Below are positions 52,794-62,247 of a stretch of 64,000 bases of DNA, piece after piece. This stretch comes from Aureisphaera galaxeae (lineage in GTDB: Bacteria > Bacteroidota > Bacteroidia > Flavobacteriales > Flavobacteriaceae). A program made the translations under genes and the position numbers. A model generated the notes under the pieces. That model was given only the letters and a program-made list of their open reading frames with translations, did not search any database and was not told where the DNA came from. Numbering within the stretch: the first letter of the stretch is position 1; every line of letters starts with the position of its first letter. The stretch covers positions 714,812-778,811 of the forward strand of contig NZ_JAQQTF010000002.1 of assembly GCF_028561275.1 (NCBI RefSeq), in the 5' to 3' direction.

Positions 52794-53456
52794 TTACCCT
52801 TTCGAAATCACCACTTTTTTCCCAATCAAATCTTTTCTATCGATACTATCCACCATAAACTCGGCCACGCTTTTACGGCTAACAGTCATGCTAGGTTTGG
52901 ATTCTTCACCAAAAGTCTCCTTAATGGACTGTCTTTTGGTGCTATTGGTTAAGCCCACAGGCCGCACCAAGGTCCATTGTAAATTGGAAGGTTCTATAAT
53001 GACCTCCTGCCGTTCATGATCCCGATAAGCGGCCCCAATGTTACTGTTATCGATGAACCAACGAAACCATCCGGGAATGTCTTTTTTGGTTTCGGCGACT
53101 CCCCAAGCAGAACAGACGATCATTCGATTTACACCTTGTTTTTCGGCCATAGGAATGAGTAGGCTCATTACGTTAGAAAGGTAGTCCTTAGGGGTTTTTA
53201 AAGGCGACCACGGAAAGTCCGATTTCCGGGAAACATTCAAGGTGCTAATTACGTGCTGACAGCCTTGAACGGCTTTCAACATAGCATCTGGATGGGATGC
53301 ATTGCCTTCGAAAACGGTAAGTCCTTCCGCGGGTGGAATTCGACTGGAATTACGCGCTAGGCAATGTACTTGATACCCCTTCTCTAAAGCGGTTTTCAGG
53401 ACCCATTTTCCAGTTCGACCCGTAGCTCCCAATAAAAGTATTTTTCCTTTTTCCAT
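52794..53456 (-). CDS. NAD(P)-binding oxidoreductase (atypical SDR)
   Basis: A 220-residue Rossmann protein: nucleotide loop LLGATGRTGKWVLKTALEKG, a second loop VFEGNASHPDAMLKAVQGCQ, VICSAWGV region (MIVCSAWGVAETKKDIPGWF) and RPVGLTNSTKRQS. It lacks the classical YxxxK, as atypical SDRs (NmrA/BVR-B-like) do. It may be a flavin or NAD(P)H reductase or an NADPH sensor. It heads the nine-gene run, 6 bases before the macro gene. Confidence 0.85.
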   Translation of the reverse strand: MEKGKILLLGATGRTGKWVLKTALEKGYQVHCLARNSSRIPPAEGLTVFEGNASHPDAMLKAVQGCQHVISTLNVSRKSDFPWSPLKTPKDYLSNVMSLLIPMAEKQGVNRMIVCSAWGVAETKKDIPGWFRWFIDNSNIGAAYRDHERQEVIIEPSNLQWTLVRPVGLTNSTKRQSIKETFGEESKPSMTVSRKSVAEFMVDSIDRKDLIGKKVVISKG

Positions 53457-53486
53457 CTGGTACTACTAAGATACCGCTTTCCCATT

Positions 53487-53514
53487 AAAAAGAAAACCCC
53501 CGCAAAAGCAGGGG
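53487..53514 (-). terminator. Terminator after groEL
   Basis: On the - strand CCCCTGC pairs with GCGGGGG around a TTTT loop (53497-53514), followed by a TTTTCTTTTT tract. It separates groESL from the nine-gene run starting at 53456. Confidence 0.75.
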
Positions 53515-53554
53515 TCTTATAGTTCTGGTTTTAAATAAACCTATGTTATTCATT

Positions 53555-53566
53555 GCCCGGCCGGGC
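53555..53566. repeat. GC-only 12-base palindrome beside the groEL stop
   Basis: GCCCGGCCGGGC is a perfect palindrome and part of an almost GC-only stretch (53555-53573) immediately downstream of the groEL stop codon, contrasting with AT-rich flanks. It may add a hairpin to the mRNA 3' end. Confidence 0.6.
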
Positions 53567-53572
53567 TCCGGC

Positions 53573-55252
<1,680 letters not shown>

Positions 55253-55275
55253 TTAACTTTTAGTATTGATAGAAT

Positions 55276-55551
55276 TTAAATGATGGCGAGAATATCATCC
55301 TCACGCATGATTAGGTAGTCCTTACCGTCGAATTTAAGTTCGCTACCGGAGTACTTACCGTACAAAACGGTATCGCCCACCTTAACGGTCATATCGTGAT
55401 CTTTTTTACCCTTGCCAACGGCTACTACTTTTCCTTGTTGTGGTTTTTCTTTTGCAGAATCTGGAATGTAGATCCCAGAAGCAGTTTGGGTTTCGGCGGC
55501 TTGTGGCTCGACCAAAACGCGATCTGAAAGTGGTTGGATTTTCAATGCCAT
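55276..55551 (-). CDS. groS: Co-chaperonin GroES
   Basis: The 91-residue lid of the GroEL chamber. [16 protein letters not shown], the mobile loop region ([20 protein letters not shown]), [13 protein letters not shown] and [15 protein letters not shown] are typical. The ATG at 55551 is chosen over a TTG two codons upstream. A sigma-54-like promoter candidate lies about 63-77 bases upstream. Confidence 0.97.
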   Translation of the reverse strand: MALKIQPLSDRVLVEPQAAETQTASGIYIPDSAKEKPQQGKVVAVGKGKKDHDMTVKVGDTVLYGKYSGSELKFDGKDYLIMREDDILAII

Positions 55552-55613
55552 TTTCAATTGTATTTTATGAAGTTAATTTTTATGTTTTTTGAATATTACG
55601 ATTTCCCTTTTTT

Positions 55614-55628
55614 CAGAAATTATGCCAA
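55614..55628 (-). promoter_or_regulatory. Sigma-54-like promoter candidate before groES
   Basis: On the - strand this reads TTGGCATAATTTCTG. It matches TGGCAYR at -24 and has T-G of the -12 in the correct spacing but lacks the final C. About 50 bases from the predicted start point to the groES ATG. The sigma-54 activator gene lies 2-3 kb upstream on the same strand. Confidence 0.42.
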
Positions 55629-55658
55629 GGCCTTTTTTCTGTCAATTTGAAACAAAAA

Positions 55659-55685
55659 ATGCCAACTTATGACAAGTTGGCATTT
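55659..55685 (-). terminator. Rho-independent terminator after secG
   Basis: AAATGCCAACTT and AAGTTGGCATTT pair perfectly around a short loop; on the - strand the second arm is followed by a T run. It closes the miaB-to-secG operon before groESL. Confidence 0.88.
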
Positions 55686-55708
55686 CTGTAATGTGTTTGT
55701 CCATTCAA

Positions 55709-56059
55709 TTATGGGGTTTCAGGAGTACCGCCACCGCTTTCGCCTCCGTTGCTGCCTTCATTACTAGAAGGAAGTTCTACGCTTTCAATTTGATCCTGAT
55801 CCAAGAACTGCGTGTTTCCTTGTCCTTCAAATAATGAGATATTAGACAAAAGGATTAGTGCCAATAGGATAATGGCTAAAGTCCAAGTACTCTTGTCGAG
55901 GAAATCGGTGGTTTTCTTTACACCTCCCAATTGCTGACCTCCGCCACCTCCAAAGGTAGAAGACAATCCTCCTCCTTTTGGGTTCTGTACCATGATAACC
56001 ACTACTAGCAAAAATGCTACGAAAACGATTAGGACTAAAAATATGGTAAATTGTGTCAT
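55709..56059 (-). CDS. secG: Preprotein translocase subunit SecG
   Basis: A 116-residue protein with two helices (IFLVLIVFVAFLLVVVIMVQ and WTLAIILLALILLSNISLFE) joined by the Gly-rich cytoplasmic loop NPKGGGLSSTFGGGGGQQLG, the SecG signature. It speeds SecYE-mediated export by helping SecA cycle. The C-terminus is extended and rich in Gly/Ser/Glu. It overlaps the preceding TPR gene by 4 bases. Confidence 0.93.
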   Translation of the reverse strand: MTQFTIFLVLIVFVAFLLVVVIMVQNPKGGGLSSTFGGGGGQQLGGVKKTTDFLDKSTWTLAIILLALILLSNISLFEGQGNTQFLDQDQIESVELPSSNEGSNGGESGGGTPETP

Positions 56060-56955
56060 TGTTCTTCTGTATTAATCAATTTTTCTATCGCCCGAATTTG
56101 GTCTGCAAAGAAACCACTTTTTTCGGGATTTTTCAAAATTAAAATTTTATATGCCTGAATGGCTTTTTTATAATTTTTCTGTTGCAAATAAACCTTGGCT
56201 AAGGTTTCTGTCATAAGCTGATCAGGTGCCTGTGTATAAGGCTTTGCAAGGTTTTTGTTTTTCTTGGCTGGCTCTTTCCGTTCTATCTTGGGACGCTCCT
56301 GTATGAACTTCTCAATGAGCTGGAATTTTCGCTCCCGGTCTTTTTGAAGATCATTTTTAGAAGCTTCGTCTTCTTTTTCCTCACGATCAATAGGTTGAGC
56401 TTGGGTGAGCTTTAACCATTCTCCAAAAGAATGGGTGTCGCTTTTGGTAAAGGTGATGGGGCTATCAATTTCTAGGGTGTCTTCCGGTTCGGTGATCTCT
56501 TCCTTTTCCTCTTTTTCTTCGGAAGGGGCTACGGCAATGGGGGTCGATTTACGCTCGAATAGGTCCGGATTTAGAATGGCTTCCGCCTTTTTCATTTCCG
56601 TTTGCAATTGCTCGTGAATCTCACGGCTTACCGTTTCAGAAACATTTTCGGAAACCACTTCAATTTCCTTTACTGCATCACTTTGTTGAAGGATGGTTTC
56701 TGAAATATTGTTTTGAATAAACTCCTTGGAGGTTATGTATTCGAAAAGGATATCCCTATCGGTCGTATGGGCAGCTGCCAGTTTCAAGGCGTCGTTATAG
56801 AGATAACTGCTTTGGTTTTTTAATCCCTTTAGTTGTAATGCCCTAGCACTTTGAAAGTAAGGGTATCTATTTAAAAGCGTGTCCAATTCCTTCACCTGTT
56901 CCGGATGGATGGTTTGTGGATTTGCCAACAAATATGTGAAGGTATCGGTGTTCAT
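56056..56955 (-). CDS. TPR-containing cytoplasmic protein of unknown function
   Basis: A 299-residue protein. The N-terminus (LANPQTIHPEQVKELDTLLN, then YPYFQSARALQLKGLKNQSS) is helical; the middle is a charged low-complexity linker (many Glu/Lys, about 120-235); the C-terminus has one or two TPR units (ETLAKVYLQQKNYKKAIQAY). No signal peptide. It sits between lptE and secG, one base after the lptE stop, and overlaps secG by 4 bases. Function unknown. Confidence 0.8.
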   Translation of the reverse strand: MNTDTFTYLLANPQTIHPEQVKELDTLLNRYPYFQSARALQLKGLKNQSSYLYNDALKLAAAHTTDRDILFEYITSKEFIQNNISETILQQSDAVKEIEVVSENVSETVSREIHEQLQTEMKKAEAILNPDLFERKSTPIAVAPSEEKEEKEEITEPEDTLEIDSPITFTKSDTHSFGEWLKLTQAQPIDREEKEDEASKNDLQKDRERKFQLIEKFIQERPKIERKEPAKKNKNLAKPYTQAPDQLMTETLAKVYLQQKNYKKAIQAYKILILKNPEKSGFFADQIRAIEKLINTEEQ

Positions 56956-56956
56956 A

Positions 56957-57466
56957 TTACCAATCGGCCAAGGATTTGTTTATAATGTCTTGCGTAATTC
57001 GTTCGAAAATGGCTTCCAATGCTTCATCCAATTGAGAGCCAATTAGCTGAGCGCCACCTTCATAATCGAAATAAAAAGAGAACTTTTGTTCGAAGTCCTT
57101 TTCAGAGTCCAAGGTATTGAAAAAACGGACATTTACTTCCATCGTCAAACGGTTCTGGGCTGCTGTACTTTGTGAGGTTGCCGTAATGGGAGCCACATAA
57201 TATCTAGTAATCTCACCTTCATAGATAATATCGCCATTGGTAGGGGTGAGCGCCAAACTGGATTGGGTAAGGATGATATCCTGAAGGGCCAGGGTAAAAT
57301 CCCTCGCAATTCTGGGCTCAACCAAAGCCGCATTGTTCACAAAATTGTTTACCTGAAAGGTTTCAGCATCCCCAGTACTAATACCGGAAAAGGAATACTT
57401 TATTTTACATCCTTGACATAGGGTAATCAAGGCTAGGCAAAGTGAGATTTTAATAAGTCTGCTCAT
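56957..57466 (-). CDS. lptE: LptE-family outer-membrane LPS assembly lipoprotein
   Basis: A 169-residue lipoprotein (LCLALITLCQGC). The mature domain has the LptE-like alternation: IKYSFSGISTGDAETFQVNN, then a long helix and beta strands (IIYEGEITRYYVAPITATSQ, LTMEVNVRFFNTLDSEKDFE) and a terminal helix (EAIFERITQDIINKSLADW). LptE plugs the LptD barrel. It follows the sigma-54 activator by 12 bases. Confidence 0.85.
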   Translation of the reverse strand: MSRLIKISLCLALITLCQGCKIKYSFSGISTGDAETFQVNNFVNNAALVEPRIARDFTLALQDIILTQSSLALTPTNGDIIYEGEITRYYVAPITATSQSTAAQNRLTMEVNVRFFNTLDSEKDFEQKFSFYFDYEGGAQLIGSQLDEALEAIFERITQDIINKSLADW

Positions 57467-57478
57467 AAAAATCTAAAA

Positions 57479-58759
57479 CTACAGATTGTATTGCTTTATT
57501 TTACGGTATAGGGTACGCTCGCTTATGCCCAACTCTTTGGCCGCATCTTTGCGCTTGCCGTCGTACTTTTCCAAGGATTTTTTAATGAGCTCCAATTCCT
57601 TTTCATGTAAAGAAAGATTCTCTTCTTCCTGAATTTCCTCGGCAAAATGATATTTGTCTTCTGCTACTTCTGCAACAGCGTTTTCGGATGTTTGCGATAC
57701 AACTTCTACGTCATAGGACTGCGGGGTGTCTTCTTCCACGATTGAGGCCAATTGGGCTTCGTGATCGGTTTCTTGGGAATAGATTTTATTGATGAGCGAT
57801 GCGTTATCTTCACGCACGGCGTCAGTATTTTCTCCCTTCATCAGTTCCATGGTAAGCTTCTTCAGGTCATTGATGTCCCGTTGCATATCGAACAGTACCT
57901 TGTACAGGATTTCCCGTTCGTTGCTAAAATCGCTTTCCGGTTTTTTAGTGTTGATCACCGCCGGAAGATTGCTGCCCACATCGGGCAGATAACTTTTCAA
58001 GGTTTCGTAAGAAATCGTTCTGTTCTGCTCCAACACCGAAACTTGTTCGGCCACATTTCGTAACTGGCGGATATTTCCGCCCCACTTGTATTGTAACAGC
58101 AGTTTCACGGCGGCATCCTCCAAACGGATGGTTGGCATTTTGTATTTCTGTGCGAAATCGGAAGCGAACTTTCGGAATAACAAGTGAATGTCTTCGTGTC
58201 TTTTCCGAAGCGGCGGTAAGGTAATTTCAACAGTGCTTAATCGATAGTATAGATCTTCCCTGAATTTCCCTTTTTCGATCGCCTCGGCCATATTTACATT
58301 GGTAGCGGCTACAATTCGCACATCGGTTTTCTGTGCTTTTGAAGATCCTACTTTCAGGAATTCCCCATTCTCCAAAACACGCAATAGGCGTACTTGGGTA
58401 GGCAAGGGGAGTTCTCCCACTTCATCTAGGAAAATGGTTCCGCCATCGGCCACTTCGAAATAACCACTACGCGTAGCGGTAGCTCCGGTAAAGGCTCCCT
58501 TTTCGTGACCGAAAAGTTCACTGTCTATGGTTCCTTCGGGAATCGCACCACAGTTTACAGCGATGTATTTTCCGTGCTTTCTATGGGAAAGGGAATGGAT
58601 GATCTTGGGAATGCTTTCCTTCCCCACACCACTTTCCCCGGTAACTAAAACGGAAATATCGGTTGGGGCTACCTGAACGGCTTTTTCGACCGCGCGGTTC
58701 AATCCAGCGTCGTTCCCTATAATTCCAAAACGTTGTTTTACTGCTTGTACGTTTTCCAT
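57479..58759 (-). CDS. Sigma-54-interacting AAA+ transcription activator
   Basis: A 426-residue activator that starts directly at the AAA+ domain, with no receiver or sensor. Walker A is GESGVGKES (41-49), the sigma-54 contact loop GAFTGA is at 88-93, Walker B is GGTIFLDEVGELP, and the arginine-finger/sensor region includes FREDLYYRLSTVEITLPPLR and GGNIRQLRNV. A linker rich in Asp/Glu and a Fis-type HTH (KRKDAAKELGISERTLYRKI) follow. Lack of an input domain suggests control by partner proteins or expression level. It is in the miaB operon, and a sigma-54-like site precedes groES. Confidence 0.92.
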   Translation of the reverse strand: MENVQAVKQRFGIIGNDAGLNRAVEKAVQVAPTDISVLVTGESGVGKESIPKIIHSLSHRKHGKYIAVNCGAIPEGTIDSELFGHEKGAFTGATATRSGYFEVADGGTIFLDEVGELPLPTQVRLLRVLENGEFLKVGSSKAQKTDVRIVAATNVNMAEAIEKGKFREDLYYRLSTVEITLPPLRKRHEDIHLLFRKFASDFAQKYKMPTIRLEDAAVKLLLQYKWGGNIRQLRNVAEQVSVLEQNRTISYETLKSYLPDVGSNLPAVINTKKPESDFSNEREILYKVLFDMQRDINDLKKLTMELMKGENTDAVREDNASLINKIYSQETDHEAQLASIVEEDTPQSYDVEVVSQTSENAVAEVAEDKYHFAEEIQEEENLSLHEKELELIKKSLEKYDGKRKDAAKELGISERTLYRKIKQYNL

Positions 58760-58765
58760 ATGTTA

Positions 58766-59731
58766 TTATTCGTAATTGAATTCTACATATCGCCTTGAAG
58801 GATATAAAGAATTTGCAGGCAATTGGTTACAGAAGACCTTCAAATTTTCTTCCTTAAAACCATTCCCATAGGATGCATTGGTGGAATAAACATTCCATAC
58901 GCTCCAATTGGTTTGAAACACATCTGAAAATTGACCGGCAAAATTATATCTGCAAAGTCCATTTACAAAAGGTTCTGGTGCCATCCAAAAATTGAGGTAC
59001 ACATTATTGGAAGCTTCATGGAGTGGATTGCCTATTTCATTGGTGTAATTATAAGAATAACGATATCCTTCAAACAACTCTTGCAAATCGCCCGAGATAG
59101 GAAAATATCTAAATATCCTGCTTTCGGATGATCGTAATCTTCCAGAGCTTCCATACTCCATAAATTCTCTGGTGTAAATAAAAGTGCCTAGAGGGCTATC
59201 TTGCTCTTCCCTGTAACTCTCTCTTTTAAGAAGTTTTCCTTCATTGTCCAATTCCAAGCGTAGCCGAAAAATATCTTCGGGATAATCAAGGTCGATTCCA
59301 ATAATTACATTTCCTTCGTATTGAAAGTTTATGATTTCAGAAAAGGTTTCGCCATCTACTTCATAAGCTCCCGTCATACTACTTATTTGATCTCCTTCGT
59401 ATTCAAAACTGTAATTGTAAGTTCCGTCAGGGTAAATAAGCCAAGAATCGTTTAGGAAGCCAAAGGCAGAAACTAGTCTGCCGTTTGCATCATACTCGAA
59501 TTCGGATACTACATTTTCTTCTTCGTCCAATAAGCGGTCAAATTGAGTTCCATCGCTTGTTAGCAAAAAAGTATTTATGGGGGTTCTGTCCGAGTTCGAC
59601 GAGGTGATACGATAATTTAGGATAATTTCACCTTGGTCGGACAAGCAACTACCCTCATCGCTCGAATTGTCATCGCCTGAACAGCCAACGATCAGTAATA
59701 GCGTAATTAATATGAAAAAATAGTTGTTCAA
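58766..59731 (-). CDS. Lipoprotein with repeat-like beta segments, unknown function
   Basis: A 321-residue lipoprotein ([13 protein letters not shown], Cys17). The mature part has a long run of beta strands with YD-like features ([60 protein letters not shown]), reminiscent of DUF4595-like or RHS/YD-type repeat proteins of Bacteroidota. The start is TTG, overlapping the miaB stop (TTGA). It is inserted between miaB and the sigma-54 activator. No function assigned. Confidence 0.75.
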   Translation of the reverse strand: MNNYFFILITLLLIVGCSGDDNSSDEGSCLSDQGEIILNYRITSSNSDRTPINTFLLTSDGTQFDRLLDEEENVVSEFEYDANGRLVSAFGFLNDSWLIYPDGTYNYSFEYEGDQISSMTGAYEVDGETFSEIINFQYEGNVIIGIDLDYPEDIFRLRLELDNEGKLLKRESYREEQDSPLGTFIYTREFMEYGSSGRLRSSESRIFRYFPISGDLQELFEGYRYSYNYTNEIGNPLHEASNNVYLNFWMAPEPFVNGLCRYNFAGQFSDVFQTNWSVWNVYSTNASYGNGFKEENLKVFCNQLPANSLYPSRRYVEFNYE

Positions 59732-61179
59732 TTATTTACTTTTGAGTATCCCACGGCTTTTCCAATTAAAGTTGCACTGGTACAATCTTCAATCTTCACC
59801 ATGACAAAGTCACCTACTTTGTAATGCTCTTTTGGGAATACAGCAACCGTGTTTTGTTGCGTACGGCCACTCCACTGAGCATCACTTTTTCGCGATTCTT
59901 TTTCAATGAGTACTTCGACCGTTTTCCCAACAAACTCCTGTGTTCTGTAGGCACTGTGTTTTTGCTGAAGGTCTACGATTTCCGTTAATCTTCTTTTTTT
60001 CACCTCTTCCGGAATGTTGTCCTCTAATTTCCTTGCGGCCATGGTTCCAGGTCGTTCGGAGTACATGAACATGAATCCGAAATCATACTTTACATATTCC
60101 ATCAAAGAGAGGGTATCCTGATGGTCCTCTTCGGTTTCTGTTGGGAAACCAGTGATCATATCTTGGGAGATTCCGCAATCCGGGATGATCCTTTTTACAG
60201 TATCGATCAATTCGAAATATTCTTCCCGTGTATGTTGACGGTTCATTTCCTTAAGAATGCGGGTGCTTCCGCTTTGTACGGGAAGGTGAATGTAGTTGCA
60301 AATATTATCGTATTTGGCCATAGAGTGCAGCACATCCTCGGTCATATCCTGAGGATTGCTCGTAGAGAAACGAATCCTCATTTTGGGCTGTGCCTGTGCC
60401 ACCAGTTCCAGTAATTGGGCAAAGTTGGTGGCAGTGGCTTTTTGCATTTCGGTAGCGTTTTTGAAGTCTTTCTTCAGTCCACCTCCATACCATAAATAAC
60501 TATCTACATTTTGTCCTAAGAGGGTAATCTCCTTGTAACCTTTTGCAGCAAGGTCGTTTACTTCTTCAATAATACTTTTAGGGTCACGACTACGTTCGCG
60601 TCCACGGGTAAAAGGAACCACACAGAAGGTGCACATATTATCACATCCTCTGGTTATGCTTACGAAAGCAGTAACTCCGTTTCCTCCCAAACGAACAGGT
60701 GAAATATCCCCATAGGTTTCATCTTTGGAAAGAATGACATTTACGGCATCACGACCTTCTTCTACTTCTTTCAAAAGATTGGGGAGGTCCTTGTAGGCAT
60801 CGGGGCCTACGACCATATCCACGATTTTCTCTTCTTCTAGAAACTTGCTTTTAAGACGCTCCGCCATACATCCCAGTACGCCCACCTTCATTTTGGGATT
60901 GATCTTCTTAACGGCATTGTACTTCTCTAGCCGTTTGCGAACCGTTTGTTCGGCCTTGTCTCGAATAGAGCAAGTGTTGACCAGAACCAAATCGGCTTCC
61001 TCCATTTGTTGGGTTGTATTAAAACCTTGTTCTGCCAAAATGGAAGCGACAATCTCACTGTCGCTAAAGTTCATTTGGCATCCGTAGCTTTCAATATATA
61101 ATTTACGGGCATTGCCTTCTTTGGCTTCTAAAACCAAGGCTTCTCCCTGTTTGTTCTCGTCTATAACTTTTTCTTCCAT
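59728..61179 (-). CDS. miaB: tRNA-2-methylthio-N6-dimethylallyladenosine synthase
   Basis: A 483-residue radical-SAM methylthiotransferase. The N-terminal cluster Cys are in [25 protein letters not shown] and [11 protein letters not shown]; the radical-SAM triad is [19 protein letters not shown]; a TRAM domain closes the protein ([14 protein letters not shown]). It adds the 2-methylthio group to i6A37 of tRNAs. The ATG at 61179 ([13 protein letters not shown]) is used; a longer frame to 61224 would reach into the promoter at 61222-61254. It heads the run to secG. Confidence 0.96.
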   Translation of the reverse strand: MEEKVIDENKQGEALVLEAKEGNARKLYIESYGCQMNFSDSEIVASILAEQGFNTTQQMEEADLVLVNTCSIRDKAEQTVRKRLEKYNAVKKINPKMKVGVLGCMAERLKSKFLEEEKIVDMVVGPDAYKDLPNLLKEVEEGRDAVNVILSKDETYGDISPVRLGGNGVTAFVSITRGCDNMCTFCVVPFTRGRERSRDPKSIIEEVNDLAAKGYKEITLLGQNVDSYLWYGGGLKKDFKNATEMQKATATNFAQLLELVAQAQPKMRIRFSTSNPQDMTEDVLHSMAKYDNICNYIHLPVQSGSTRILKEMNRQHTREEYFELIDTVKRIIPDCGISQDMITGFPTETEEDHQDTLSLMEYVKYDFGFMFMYSERPGTMAARKLEDNIPEEVKKRRLTEIVDLQQKHSAYRTQEFVGKTVEVLIEKESRKSDAQWSGRTQQNTVAVFPKEHYKVGDFVMVKIEDCTSATLIGKAVGYSKVNN

Positions 61180-61221
61180 AGTTTGTTTCCGTCCGTCTGC
61201 GATTATATAGCAATGAACATG

Positions 61222-61254
61222 CAAAGATAGGAATAAAATGAAGTTTATGACAAA
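61222..61254 (-). promoter_or_regulatory. Bacteroidota-type promoter for the miaB-secG operon
   Basis: On the - strand TTTG (61254-61251), a 21-base spacer and TATCTTTG (61229-61222) match the -33/-7 consensus, ending 43 bases before the miaB ATG. Supports the shorter start. Confidence 0.65.
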
Positions 61255-61315
61255 GTGGCAGTTTTCTTTTTACTACATTTACGGGGTTAATTCGCTAACC
61301 AAAATAAATTCATTT

Positions 61316-62098
61316 ATGGAACATCCTATTTTTAAGAAGATTGAAAATTCCAAACCTGCAGATTTCGGAGATATCTTTAGCAAAAGCTTCGAAATCTATA
61401 AAACCCACTTTACCGAAGGGCTGGTACATACCTTAATAAGTATCGGGGTTTCAATCCCATTACTTTTAATTGTTTATATCCCCGTATTGCCCCTTTATAT
61501 TGAAATGATGCAGAATGCTGGGGATCCTTATTACACGCCCTCATTTTTGGATGAATATTCTTTGCCGGTAATACTAGGATGGTACCTTTTGGTTTTCTTA
61601 ATGTCCTTTTTAATGCAAGCCATTAATTTCTCCATATACGGGCACCTTTTCAAAGTTCTTAAAAAGAAAGATTTTAATACCAACGAAGATGTAGGAGGAT
61701 ATTTCGATATCATTAAGAGACATTTCGGGAAGATGATTGTTTTGTCGTTGGCCTCTGCTGGTATCGCCATTTTGGCAACCCTAGCATGCTACATTCCATT
61801 GTTTTATGTGATTGTGCCTTTACATTGGATATTCCCAATTTTTATCTTCAATGAAGATTTGGGTGTTTCCGATATCATCAAGGCAGCGTTTAAATTCGCT
61901 AACAAGAACTGGCTTATGTTCGCACTGCTTGGAATTGTTTGTGGAATCTTAGGTTCCATTGGAATCATTGGCTGCTATATAGGTATTATATTCACCTATT
62001 TCTTCCCATATATGGCGACCTATGTAACCTATAGGGATTGCATTGGTTTTGACGATGTGGATGAAATATCGAGCATAGGTCAAACCGTTGAGGAATAA
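61316..62098 (+). CDS. Multi-helix membrane protein of unknown function
   Basis: A 260-residue protein: a short soluble head (MEHPIFKKIENSKPADFGDI) and five or six hydrophobic helices (LVHTLISIGVSIPLLLIVYI, ILGWYLLVFLMSFLMQAINF, MIVLSLASAGIAILATLACY, FALLGIVCGILGSIGIIGCY), ending in an acidic tail (DDVDEISSIG). No catalytic motif. Similar flavobacterial proteins are often annotated as uncharacterised or mis-named. The ATG at 61316 is preferred to an ATG at 61238 because the latter adds a non-conserved, non-signal extension. A strong terminator follows. Confidence 0.72.
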   Translation: MEHPIFKKIENSKPADFGDIFSKSFEIYKTHFTEGLVHTLISIGVSIPLLLIVYIPVLPLYIEMMQNAGDPYYTPSFLDEYSLPVILGWYLLVFLMSFLMQAINFSIYGHLFKVLKKKDFNTNEDVGGYFDIIKRHFGKMIVLSLASAGIAILATLACYIPLFYVIVPLHWIFPIFIFNEDLGVSDIIKAAFKFANKNWLMFALLGIVCGILGSIGIIGCYIGIIFTYFFPYMATYVTYRDCIGFDDVDEISSIGQTVEE

Positions 62099-62130
62099 GT
62101 GCAATAGCACCTTCAAAAATTAAAAATTAT

Positions 62131-62164
62131 AGAGCCGGAAGAACTTTTCTCCGGCTCTTTTTTT
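62131..62164 (+). terminator. Rho-independent terminator before topA
   Basis: AGAGCCGGA (62131-62139) pairs exactly with TCCGGCTCT (62150-62158), followed by a T run. It ends the membrane protein gene. Confidence 0.9.
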
Positions 62165-62220
62165 GGTGTTAAGGGAAGCTTAAATCTTGGGCCCTTTCCG
62201 AGCGTATTAAAAAAATCATA

Positions 62221-62228
62221 TACTTTTG
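62221..62228 (+). promoter_or_regulatory. -7 promoter element for topA
   Basis: TACTTTTG is an exact TAnnTTTG match 20 bases before the topA ATG. A TTTC stretch 22 bases upstream could be a weak -33. Confidence 0.5.
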
Positions 62229-62247
62229 TACTCCAAATTTACGGACT

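Noticed and set aside
53466-53473. TATCTTAG on the - strand as a promoter for the nine-gene run
   Set aside because: One mismatch to TAnnTTTG and only about 10 bases before the ATG, within the terminator tail region; too weak to annotate.
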